The notes beneath the pieces are model-generated. The model had not been told where the DNA came from and searched no databases. It worked only from the letters and a program-made list of their open reading frames with translations. Shown here piece after piece: positions 44,053-51,569 of a stretch of DNA of 64,000 bases (position 1 is the stretch's first letter; every line of letters begins with the position of its first letter). The translations under genes were made by a program, and so were the position numbers. Origin of the DNA: Acidobacteriota bacterium (GTDB lineage: Bacteria > Acidobacteriota > Blastocatellia > Pyrinomonadales > Pyrinomonadaceae); contig JAHBSM010000004.1 of the NCBI GenBank assembly GCA_019639115.1, positions 124,001 to 188,000 on the forward strand. Direction: 5' to 3'.

Positions 44053-45117
44053 TTACTTCGCCGGAGACTCAAACATGAACGCCAGTTTCCAGGCGTCGCC
44101 TTCTTTAGCATAGATGGCGGTCTGCCAAAGGTTGCCGTTCTTCTGTCCGTCGCATGTGCCGTCGGCCATGCCCTTAAGGGTTAGGATCTCGACAGTAGGT
44201 GATATGGACGTGGCGAAGCCCTCCGAGACTCCGACCTTCGTGATGCCTTCGCATTTCATCGTCTCGGTCCACATCTTGATCGCGTCGGCTTTCGAACCTA
44301 CATAGTTACCGATCGGATCGACGAACGAGAAGCTCGATGCCATATTGGCCTCGAACCATTTTGCGTCCTTGGCTTTGAAAGCCTCCCAGCCGGCGGTGTG
44401 CAACTTCACGAGAGCGTCGGTGTTCGCACTCGGAGTCGGCTTAGCAGGAGCTGGAGCGGTGGCGGGCGATGCCGTTGCGGACTTGTCATCCTTCTTGGGT
44501 TCGCCTGCTTTGGCATCGGCGGCCTTAGCATCCTCTTTCTTTGGTTCAGCTTTCGGAGCTTCTTTCTTGTCGGCGGCTTTTTCGGGGGCCGGTGCGGGAG
44601 CTTTGGGGTCAATGATCAGGGTCTCGTTGTGGTAAACGCCTTGCCAGAGATCGCCGACCTTTTGCCAAACCGACGCCGCACGAACCGGGCTAGGTATCTT
44701 CATTGATTTTCCGTCCATTGTGCATTCGCCGTCGAAGGTGCCTTTGTACACAACAACATAGGTAGTGTCATCGATCTTCGACATCTTAGGTTCGTCGAGC
44801 GACCATGATTTCACCTCACATTTGTTCTTGCGGATCATCTCGATCTCGGCGTTGCGGTCGCCGCGTTTTCCTTCAAAGAAGGAGACGAACTTGGCAGCGA
44901 GTATATCTTCGAAATGCCGTGCATCGCCTTTGAACCAGGCCTCAGTAGCCTTCTTGTCAAGTTCAAGCAGTGATTCGGCGGTCGGGGCCGAAGCAGCAGG
45001 TTTTGCGCCCGTGTTCGCAGCGTTTGCATTGCCGGCCTTGTTATCAGCCGCGCCTCCGCACGAAGCGATGAATGCGGCTGCAATTGCCGCAATGATCATT
45101 AGTCGTAAGTGTTTCAT
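44053..45117 (-). CDS. Lipoprotein with two SnoaL/DUF4440-like domains
   Basis: A 354-aa product. Signal with lipobox FIASC (C20) followed by GGAADNK, so probably membrane-anchored. Two NTF2-like domains (about 45-165, AESLLELDKKATEAWFKGDARHF; and about 235-350, LVKLHTAGWEAFKAKDAKWF) are separated by an Ala/Lys/Pro/Glu-rich linker of about 60 residues. The two halves share matching text (AWFKGDARHFEDILA and KAKDAKWFEANMA) and are probably an internal duplication. The function is unknown. The AGGAGA ribosome site (plus 45125-45130) supports the start. Confidence 0.78.
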   Translation of the reverse strand: MKHLRLMIIAAIAAAFIASCGGAADNKAGNANAANTGAKPAASAPTAESLLELDKKATEAWFKGDARHFEDILAAKFVSFFEGKRGDRNAEIEMIRKNKCEVKSWSLDEPKMSKIDDTTYVVVYKGTFDGECTMDGKSMKIPSPVRAASVWQKVGDLWQGVYHNETLIIDPKAPAPAPEKAADKKEAPKAEPKKEDAKAADAKAGEPKKDDKSATASPATAPAPAKPTPSANTDALVKLHTAGWEAFKAKDAKWFEANMASSFSFVDPIGNYVGSKADAIKMWTETMKCEGITKVGVSEGFATSISPTVEILTLKGMADGTCDGQKNGNLWQTAIYAKEGDAWKLAFMFESPAK

Positions 45118-45181
45118 AAAATGTTCTCCTAAAGGTTGAATTCAAGCAGAAAAAGACACTTTCGGGAATGCGATCATTTTC

Positions 45182-45253
45182 CTCAACCCCCTCGAGCGTC
45201 CTTCAGTCGTCTGTATTGAGTAAAGGTTTAACACGGCCACAATATATTGTCAA
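45182..45253 (-). promoter_or_regulatory. Promoter and 5' leader element of the lipoprotein gene
   Basis: On the minus strand: TTGACA (plus 45248-45253), 17-bp spacer, TAAACC (45225-45230). The predicted start is near 45218, leaving a leader of about 100 nt. The leader includes GACGACTGAAGGACGCTCG (45211 down to about 45193), complementary to the candidate small RNA at 34541-34570. Confidence 0.5.
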
Positions 45254-45270
45254 GAAATTTCAGTGTCGAA

Positions 45271-45747
45271 TTATGGCCTCTGACGCCTTTCGCGAGTTCG
45301 TCGCATCGCCGATTCGCACATCTCGATCCACTCCTCGACCGTAACGAGGGCGGCTAGCTCGCCGATCAGGTCGAGTGGAATGGCTTTATCCTTTAGCCGT
45401 ATGCAGGATTTCCCCATATCGAGTCTGCTGCTCGAGCGTTTTGACCACTCTTCGCGAAACCACGCCAGATGTTTCGGCGAGCCGTAGAGGCACATTGAAT
45501 AGAGCGAGATATTGTTCTTCTGCGAAGCAAGATTGATATACGGCAGCGGCTGCTTCGGGTCACAGTGATATCCCGCCGGGTAGATCTCGTGCGGCACGAC
45601 CCAGCCAATCATCCCGCAGGTCATCGTCTCGACATAGCCATCGGGCAGATTCTTATTGATCACATCGCGGATCGCGGCGACGGCCTCGCGACGGCCCTCC
45701 GGCAGCGAGGCAATGTATTCGTCCGGCGTTGAAGCGTTAGATCTCAT
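45271..45747 (-). CDS. DUF1801-family protein
   Basis: A 158-aa product from the ATG at 45747 (MRSNASTPDEYIASLPEGRR); the upstream extension to 45807 would overlap the previous gene and is not family-like. The typical DUF1801 core is PDEYIASLPEGRREAVAAIRD, PDGYVETMTCGMIGW and LPYINLASQKNNISLYSMCL (quoted in parts). It is downstream of the methyltransferase (19-bp gap), likely co-transcribed. The biochemical role of this family is not established. Confidence 0.82.
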   Translation of the reverse strand: MRSNASTPDEYIASLPEGRREAVAAIRDVINKNLPDGYVETMTCGMIGWVVPHEIYPAGYHCDPKQPLPYINLASQKNNISLYSMCLYGSPKHLAWFREEWSKRSSSRLDMGKSCIRLKDKAIPLDLIGELAALVTVEEWIEMCESAMRRTRERRQRP

Positions 45748-45766
45748 GGTCGTCCTCGCAAAAACG

Positions 45767-46957
45767 CTAGCTCGCCGACGCGGCGCGTGAGGCAGCAAGC
45801 AGGTCATCGAGCCTTTGATGGTCTATAGCGAATTGCTTTTTCAGCTCATCGATCCTCAGTTGGACGGCTTCCGTGTCCTTTGGCCGGCGGAGCCGCGTTG
45901 CGACGATCATATTATTTTTTGGCGTGTGTTCGACCGAGACGAACTCAAGCATCTTGACCGAATAACCGCATCGTTCCAGCAGCATCGCCCGCATTCCGTC
46001 AGTGATGATCTCGGCTGAGCGTTCTCGCAAGACGCCGTGCTTGAGGATGTCGCGATAGATATCGACCGGATCGATCTGCGGCCGTATCTCGCGATGGCAG
46101 CACGGTGCGACGACTATGAGCTCCGCGTTGGCCCTGATGCCCTTGTAGATAGCGTCGTCGGTCGCAGTGTCGCATGCGTGCAGAGCGATCAGTATATCGA
46201 CGCTGCTCACATCGAACGAGTCGATCGATCCCTCGACGAACCGCAGGCCTTCACAATTGCCGGCGCATGAGATGTCCTGACACAAAGCTACAAGTTCGGC
46301 TCTGGTATCGACGCCGGTCACTGATACGGCGAGGCCGCGGGATTCACGAAAGTGATCGTACGCGGCAAACGTCAAGTAACCTTTGCCGCAGCCCATATCG
46401 ACGATCGAGAGCGACTTTCGCCCGGCAAGCCTGGAATCGTCCACGAGCGACGCAAGTATCTCGACGAATCTGTTTATTTGCCGCCATTTGTCCTGCTGCT
46501 TGTCACGGACCTCGCCCGCATCGGTCGTGATGCCTAACGCCCGTAGATAGTACGAATTCGGATCGATAAATCGGCGTTTTGCCCGGTCGTGCCCGAGCGG
46601 GAGCGGTGTGCGATGCGTCGGTTTTGCCGTATTGAGCCGGCTCTTGCCTTTTTTGCCGATCGAAAGCTGGAGGTCGGTCTCGGTCGTGAAAAGGTGTCCG
46701 CTTTTGAACCCCGAATCTATAAGCTCGGCGATGAGCTTGCCGGCCTCGGCCTTCGCGAAGTTCTTTGCCGTGTCACGCGTGCTGTAACGGTATAGAGCAA
46801 AAAGTCTATGGCCGCGTTTTGTGGTTATGGGGCGAAAAGATATCTTTTGCAGATGTTCGTCCGCACCCTTATAATTCCCCAATGTCGCTTTGATGAAGGT
46901 CCGGCTGGCGAGGCTCTCGGTAAATGTTTCGATGAATCGAGCGATATTCTCTGACAT
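45767..46957 (-). CDS. SAM-dependent methyltransferase, METTL25/RRNAD-like
   Basis: About 396 aa from the ATG at 46957 (MSENIARFIETF); a TTG at 46993 would overlap the divergent VOC gene. The C-terminal half has the SAM motif LSIVDMGCGKGYLTFAAYDH and the APCCHREI block found in proteins related to eukaryotic METTL25-type and other presumed RNA methyltransferases. The N-terminal 150 residues may bind RNA. The substrate is unknown. Confidence 0.78.
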   Translation of the reverse strand: MSENIARFIETFTESLASRTFIKATLGNYKGADEHLQKISFRPITTKRGHRLFALYRYSTRDTAKNFAKAEAGKLIAELIDSGFKSGHLFTTETDLQLSIGKKGKSRLNTAKPTHRTPLPLGHDRAKRRFIDPNSYYLRALGITTDAGEVRDKQQDKWRQINRFVEILASLVDDSRLAGRKSLSIVDMGCGKGYLTFAAYDHFRESRGLAVSVTGVDTRAELVALCQDISCAGNCEGLRFVEGSIDSFDVSSVDILIALHACDTATDDAIYKGIRANAELIVVAPCCHREIRPQIDPVDIYRDILKHGVLRERSAEIITDGMRAMLLERCGYSVKMLEFVSVEHTPKNNMIVATRLRRPKDTEAVQLRIDELKKQFAIDHQRLDDLLAASRAASAS

Positions 46958-46985
46958 TTGAAGCGTCGAGGAAAGATTAACACAA

Positions 46986-47402
46986 ATGGCCAATCTCTTT
47001 CATTTAGCGTTCCCGGTCGAAGACCTGCGTGAAGCGCGAAATTTCTATGGCGAAGTGCTCGGGTGCCGCGAAGGGCGGAGCTCGGATCGCTGGATCGATT
47101 TTGACCTGTATGGCCATCAGATCGTGACGCATCTGTCGCCCGGTTACCCGCGGCCTCCGGCTTCTAATGGCGTGGACTCGGACGACGTGCCGATCCCGCA
47201 TTTCGGCATAGTGCTGCCGATGGACGAATGGCGCGAACTGGCCGACCGGCTTGAGGCAAAAGGAGTGGCGTTCGTGATCGAGCCAAAGATCAGATTCGCT
47301 GGTGAGGTCGGCGAGCAGGCGACGATGTTTTTTCTCGATCCGAGCGGCAACGCTCTGGAATTCAAAGGGTTCAAAGACCTCTCGACCGTTTTCGCAAAAT
47401 AG
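46986..47402 (+). CDS. VOC-family (glyoxalase/dioxygenase fold) protein
   Basis: A 138-aa product with paired beta-alpha-beta-beta-beta units: [24 protein letters not shown] at the start and [18 protein letters not shown] at the end. Likely metal ligands are H7, the Q/H of [11 protein letters not shown], and E in ALEFKG. It is 2 nt upstream of the FAD oxidoreductase, so the two are probably co-expressed. The substrate is not clear. Confidence 0.87.
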   Translation: MANLFHLAFPVEDLREARNFYGEVLGCREGRSSDRWIDFDLYGHQIVTHLSPGYPRPPASNGVDSDDVPIPHFGIVLPMDEWRELADRLEAKGVAFVIEPKIRFAGEVGEQATMFFLDPSGNALEFKGFKDLSTVFAK

Positions 47403-47404
47403 CG

Positions 47405-48583
47405 ATGCCTGACCGTAAGATCGTCATAATAGGCGGCGGTGTCGTCGGCGCGTCCGTAGCGTACCATTTGGCCGAACGCGGGGCGAGGGACATCGTGCTC
47501 CTCGAACGGGCCGATGCTCTCGGAGCCGGATCGACCGGCAAGGCGACCGGCGGCATCAGGGCTCAATTCGAGACAGAGATCAATATCCTGCTGTCGCTTT
47601 ATTCGCTTGAATTCTTAAAGAATTGGGATTTCGACTGCGAATACGATGCACGCGGATACTTGTTCCTCGCACGCGATCAGGACCAATTGCTTTATCTCGA
47701 CGCAACGCGATTCCGTCAGCAGGATCTCGGATACGACGATGTGTATCCGATCGACACCGAAGCGATCAGCGCCGTTGTGCCCGGACTGAATACGGACGAT
47801 ATAGTCGGCGGAAGTTTCGGTTTGAGGGACGGATTCATCAACCCGCTTGCTCTACTCGAAGGCTTCATAACCGGCGCCGTGTCCGCCGGCACCCGCGTTG
47901 TCACGTCCACTAATGTCGAGTCGATCTCGGTCGATCACGGCCGCGTCAGAAACGTTCGGACCGCAAGCGGGACATTGGAATGCGACGCCGTGGTGATATG
48001 TTCCGGGCCGTGGGCTCGCCCGATCGCCGCGACCGCCGGTGTCGATCTTCCGGTCACACCGCAGCGGCGGCAGATAGTCTGGGCGCAGACCGAACGCCAG
48101 CTTCCCGCCGGGCTTCCGATGGTGATAGATCTCGAGGATGGCTTCCACTTTCGGCCCGCCCGCGACTTTAGTTTCGGTTCGAACCGAGCGGGTTCAGGCT
48201 ACGAGGTCCTATTCGCCTACAGCGACCGGGACGAGGGCCCGTCCGAATCGACGGAGTTCGACGAGGCTTTCGTAGAAAAGGTCTATCAACGAGCGCGCCA
48301 TCGTGCACCGTTTCTCGCCGATTCGTCGCCGGTGCTGGAAAAATGCCGGGCGGGACTTTACGAGAACACTCCGGATCACCATGCGATCATCGGAGGCTGC
48401 GAGGTCGAAGGCCTCTACCTTGCTTGCGGATTCTCGGGCCACGGCGTGATGCATTCGCCGGCGACGGGGCGGGCCCTCAGCGAGATTATATTGGACGGTG
48501 AGGCAAAGTTCCTGGATGTTTCGAGCCTTCATATAGATCGATTTGCTAACGGCCGCCTGCTTCGCGAGACCGGCTTCATCTAG
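47405..48583 (+). CDS. FAD-dependent oxidoreductase (DAO/sarcosine oxidase-like)
   Basis: A 392-aa flavoenzyme. The N-terminal Rossmann motif is KIVIIGGGVVGASVAYHLAE, and the FAD-contact STGKATGGIRAQF follows. The C-terminal block FSGHGVMHSPATGRALSEII is typical of the DAO family (sarcosine or proline dehydrogenase beta type). No tetrahydrofolate domain is present, consistent with the short length. It follows the VOC gene by 2 nt. The amine substrate is unknown. Confidence 0.9.
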   Translation: MPDRKIVIIGGGVVGASVAYHLAERGARDIVLLERADALGAGSTGKATGGIRAQFETEINILLSLYSLEFLKNWDFDCEYDARGYLFLARDQDQLLYLDATRFRQQDLGYDDVYPIDTEAISAVVPGLNTDDIVGGSFGLRDGFINPLALLEGFITGAVSAGTRVVTSTNVESISVDHGRVRNVRTASGTLECDAVVICSGPWARPIAATAGVDLPVTPQRRQIVWAQTERQLPAGLPMVIDLEDGFHFRPARDFSFGSNRAGSGYEVLFAYSDRDEGPSESTEFDEAFVEKVYQRARHRAPFLADSSPVLEKCRAGLYENTPDHHAIIGGCEVEGLYLACGFSGHGVMHSPATGRALSEIILDGEAKFLDVSSLHIDRFANGRLLRETGFI

Positions 48584-48660
48584 CCGACATCGCACTCCCG
48601 CCGAGTCATAAACGACATTCAGGTTCTGTCTTCCGAGTTCGATGCGTTAGATTCTAGTTT

Positions 48661-49602
48661 ATGAGGACTGCGATCATTCATCATCCGATCTATGCCGAAC
48701 ACGACACGGGGCCCGGGCATCCTGAGTCCGCCGCCAGGTATCAGGTAGTAATGGACGCGCTGAGGTCCGACGCCGAATTATGGGATTCCGCACTAGAGAT
48801 AACGGCCGAGGCGGCATCGAAAGGGATGATCCAGGCCGCTCACCTGCCGCAGCATTTCAAACGCGTCGAATCAGCCGTCGAGAGCGGGCTCGATCATCTG
48901 GATGCGGACACGACGATCTCGATGCGGTCATTTGACGCGGCGCTCTACGCAGCCGGCGGAGCGGTGGCCGGTGTCGAAGCTGTAATGTCAGGCGAGGCCG
49001 ACAATGCATTCGTCGCAGCGCGGCCGCCCGGGCATCACGCAACAAGCGAAAGGGCCATGGGCTTCTGCCTATTTAACAACGTAGCGGTGGCAGCTCGTCA
49101 TGCACAAAATAATTACAAGGCAATTGACCGCGTTGCCATTATTGACTGGGACGTGCATCACGGCAACGGGACCCAGGGTATCTTCTACGATGACCCGAGC
49201 GTGTTCTTTTTCTCCATGCACCAGTACCCGTGGTATCCGGGCACGGGCAGCCGAGGCGAGACCGGACACGGCCGCGGGCTCGGTTCGACGATGAATATTC
49301 CCGTAAAAGCAAAGACCGACCCGCGCGAACAAAGACGAATGTTCGAGGCGGCGATCGAAGAGATATCTACGAAGTTCAAACCCGACCTGATCATGATCTC
49401 GGCCGGATTCGACGGACATATCGCCGATCCGCTGGGACAGCTTCGCCTGGAGGACGACGACTTTCGTGCGTTCACCGCGGTGATAAAGGAATGGGCGGCC
49501 GAGACTTGTGACGGCAGGCTCGTCTCATGCCTTGAGGGAGGCTACGACCTCGGTTCGCTCGGCTCCACCGTCCGCGAACACGTGTCGGAACTAATGCGTT
49601 GA
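48661..49602 (+). CDS. Histone deacetylase superfamily protein (acetylpolyamine/AcuC type)
   Basis: A 313-aa zinc amidohydrolase. Motifs: [12 protein letters not shown] at the N-terminus, [17 protein letters not shown] with tandem catalytic histidines, [15 protein letters not shown] with the zinc aspartate and histidine, and [16 protein letters not shown]. All zinc ligands look intact. A second, more divergent member lies at 54207. It is probably active on acetylated polyamines or lysines; the target is not determined. Confidence 0.92.
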   Translation: MRTAIIHHPIYAEHDTGPGHPESAARYQVVMDALRSDAELWDSALEITAEAASKGMIQAAHLPQHFKRVESAVESGLDHLDADTTISMRSFDAALYAAGGAVAGVEAVMSGEADNAFVAARPPGHHATSERAMGFCLFNNVAVAARHAQNNYKAIDRVAIIDWDVHHGNGTQGIFYDDPSVFFFSMHQYPWYPGTGSRGETGHGRGLGSTMNIPVKAKTDPREQRRMFEAAIEEISTKFKPDLIMISAGFDGHIADPLGQLRLEDDDFRAFTAVIKEWAAETCDGRLVSCLEGGYDLGSLGSTVREHVSELMR

Positions 49603-49655
49603 TGCGTGTGTGTGCTACACTCGCAGGAAATCCAGACCGATCAGGGAGTGCCGAG

Positions 49656-49937
49656 ATGCCCGACGTTGAGATCACGTGCGTTCAGTGCCGCGAAGTATTC
49701 ATATTTACCGAAAAGGAACAGGAGCAGTTCTATCAGCGGAATATGATGACGCCCCAGCGGTGTCTTCGGTGCAGGTCTAAGAAGGCAGCGCAGCGGGCCG
49801 ATGCTCCGACGAAATACGAAATAATCTGCGACAATTGCGGAAAGCACGACTCGGTCCCTTTCCAGCCTAAGACCGGCCGTTCTGTGCTTTGTCGCGACTG
49901 CTATGAGGCCGGACGCTCGCGCGCCCGCTCCGTCTGA
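49656..49937 (+). CDS. Double zinc-ribbon protein
   Basis: A 93-aa product. The ATG at 49656 is set by an AGGGAG site (49643-49648); the longer frame from 49599 would overlap the deacetylase stop. The N-terminal ribbon has CVQC and CLRC (zf-trcl-like, with FTEKEQEQFYQRN between) and the second ribbon CDNC and CRDC. The tail is basic (AGRSRARSV), consistent with nucleic-acid binding. It is 6 bp before the enoyl-CoA hydratase gene. The function is unknown. Confidence 0.85.
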   Translation: MPDVEITCVQCREVFIFTEKEQEQFYQRNMMTPQRCLRCRSKKAAQRADAPTKYEIICDNCGKHDSVPFQPKTGRSVLCRDCYEAGRSRARSV

Positions 49938-49943
49938 GGAAAT

Positions 49944-50738
49944 ATGTCATTTGAGACCGTAAATTACGAACTCGGCGGAGCTGTCGCCGTGGTCACGATG
50001 AACAGGCCCGATGCGCTTAACGCGCTTTCGATGCAGCTGACTATCGATCTGGATGCTGCATTTCGACGTGCGGTATCGGACGGAGCCCGGGCTGTAGTTC
50101 TGACGGGTTCAGGCCGGGCTTTCTGCTCCGGCGGCGACCTCCGCGAAATGAGATCGATGTGGGAGAGGGAAGGGCGCATCGAGGCATTTCTCGAGGAGCC
50201 GCTCGGCCGGCTTCACGAGGTCATCCGCCTCATACGCGAGACACCGATCCCGTTCGTCGCGGCGGTCAACGGTGTGTGCGCCGGTGCCGGTGTGAACTTT
50301 GCCCTCGCGTGCGACATCGTTTTCGCCGCAGAGGACGCTGCGTTCAGAGAAGCGTTTGTTCGGATCGGGCTGACTCCGGATTGCGGCGGCACCTTCTTTT
50401 TGCCGCGTGCGATCGGCGAAAAATTGGCGGCAGAACTTTTTATGACCGGCGATGCAGTATCGGCCGAGCGTGCTCTTGCGATCGGTATGATCAATCGCGT
50501 GGTCGCCGCGGACGAGTTGATAGCCGAGGCGACCGCGTTTGCCGAGCGGCTAGCGACCGGCCCGACCGCCGGCATCGGGCGCATAAAGCGAATGCTCAAC
50601 GCGTCTTTCTCGAACGACCTCACGGCACAGCTCGCCCTCGAGCATGAATGTCAGATCGAGTCAGGCAGATCGGACGATTTCAGGGAAGGCGTCGCCGCAT
50701 TTTTCGAAAAACGCCCGCCAAATTTCTCGGGTAAATAG
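49944..50738 (+). CDS. Enoyl-CoA hydratase/isomerase (PaaG-like)
   Basis: Crotonase-fold protein of 264 aa. Oxyanion hole segments are SGRAFCSGGDLREM and NGVCAGAGVNFALACD. Catalytic region: EAFVRIGLTPDCGGTFFLPRAIG, with a D in place of the second hydratase glutamate, as in PaaG-type isomerases. It may act in fatty acid or aromatic CoA degradation, but no other such gene is nearby. Confidence 0.88.
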   Translation: MSFETVNYELGGAVAVVTMNRPDALNALSMQLTIDLDAAFRRAVSDGARAVVLTGSGRAFCSGGDLREMRSMWEREGRIEAFLEEPLGRLHEVIRLIRETPIPFVAAVNGVCAGAGVNFALACDIVFAAEDAAFREAFVRIGLTPDCGGTFFLPRAIGEKLAAELFMTGDAVSAERALAIGMINRVVAADELIAEATAFAERLATGPTAGIGRIKRMLNASFSNDLTAQLALEHECQIESGRSDDFREGVAAFFEKRPPNFSGK

Positions 50739-50757
50739 TTAAGACCGGAATGGCCGT

Positions 50758-50810
50758 TTGACAAAGACGGCTTTTTCAATATAGTCTTATTGAAAATGAG
50801 TTTCATTTGC
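50758..50810 (+). promoter_or_regulatory. Promoter with Fur-box-like site for heme oxygenase
   Basis: TTGACA (50758-50763), 16-bp spacer, TATAGT (50780-50785). Directly downstream, GAAAATGAGTTTCATTTGC (50792-50810) matches 13 of 19 positions of the classical Fur box GATAATGATAATCATTATC. This overlap predicts repression when iron is plentiful. Confidence 0.65.
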
Positions 50811-50854
50811 AATTAGGTGCAGCCTTGGAACTCCAAAAAGGAGAAACACCCCGA

Positions 50855-51436
50855 ATGATAATGGCAAAGTTGAAAGAGGCGACCCGTGAACAGCATGAGA
50901 ATCTCGAGTCGGTCGTGAACGTTATGGATCGTATGTTCAACCGCGAGGACTACGTTCGGCTGCTGGCGAAATTTTACCGGTTCTATTCGGCGATCGAGCC
51001 GAGGATCGAGTCCGGCGTGGCCGGCATCGACGGAATCGGAGCCGACAAACGCTTTGGCAAACGCAGTGCTTTGGAAGCCGACCTCGGCCATTTGAACGCA
51101 TTGGAGCCTGCGGCCGAGTTCACGGATCTGCCGGTACTCGACACTCCGGGCAAGGCACTCGGTGCGATGTACGTGCTCGAAGGCGCAACGCTCGGCGGCC
51201 AGGTTATATCGCGGCACCTGAGCGAACACCTCGGCCTGACGCCCGGATCCGGCGGGTCTTTCTTCAATGGTTACGGCCCTTTGACCGGCCCGATGTGGAA
51301 GGACTTCATGGCGTCGGCAAACGATTTTGCTGACAAATACGGCAACGACCAAGAGATCATTGAATCGGCAAAGGCGACATTCGACAGCTTTGCGCGATGT
51401 TTTGCCGAAGCGAACGTTGCGACGGCCAACCAATAA
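50855..51436 (+). CDS. Heme oxygenase (biliverdin-producing, bacterial HemO type)
   Basis: Opens heme to biliverdin, CO and iron. About 193 aa from the ATG at 50855 (MIMAKLKEATREQH), after an AAGGAG site at 50838-50843. The likely proximal heme ligand is H14 in REQHENLE. Mid-protein text YVLEGATLGGQVISRHL matches the distal helix with its GxxxG kink. No phytochrome gene is adjacent; the Fur-like site and the TonB receptor downstream point to iron recovery from heme. Confidence 0.88.
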   Translation: MIMAKLKEATREQHENLESVVNVMDRMFNREDYVRLLAKFYRFYSAIEPRIESGVAGIDGIGADKRFGKRSALEADLGHLNALEPAAEFTDLPVLDTPGKALGAMYVLEGATLGGQVISRHLSEHLGLTPGSGGSFFNGYGPLTGPMWKDFMASANDFADKYGNDQEIIESAKATFDSFARCFAEANVATANQ

Positions 51437-51441
51437 AAGTA

Positions 51442-51545
51442 GAACGGCACGCCCGAGACCTGCGAGATCACTGCGTGCCGTTCATCTAGTTCCGACATTA
51501 AAAATAACGCCGACGAACTACCGTAATTGTAGTTCTGCCGGCAGA
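51442..51545 (+). other. Two hairpins between heme oxygenase and the TonB receptor
   Basis: An 11-bp perfect stem GAACGGCACGC/GCGTGCCGTTC (51442-51452 with 51473-51483, 20-nt loop) and a 7-bp stem GAACTAC/GTAGTTC (51525-51531 with 51539-51545). Neither has a T run. They could set the relative expression of the two genes by mRNA processing. Confidence 0.5.
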
Positions 51546-51569
51546 CGACTGCAATAACGGAGATATACC

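Noticed and set aside
44345..44706. Plus-strand frames (96 and 102 aa) with Gly/Ser-rich text
   Set aside because: They read the Ala/Lys/Pro linker of the lipoprotein gene antisense; low-complexity artefact.
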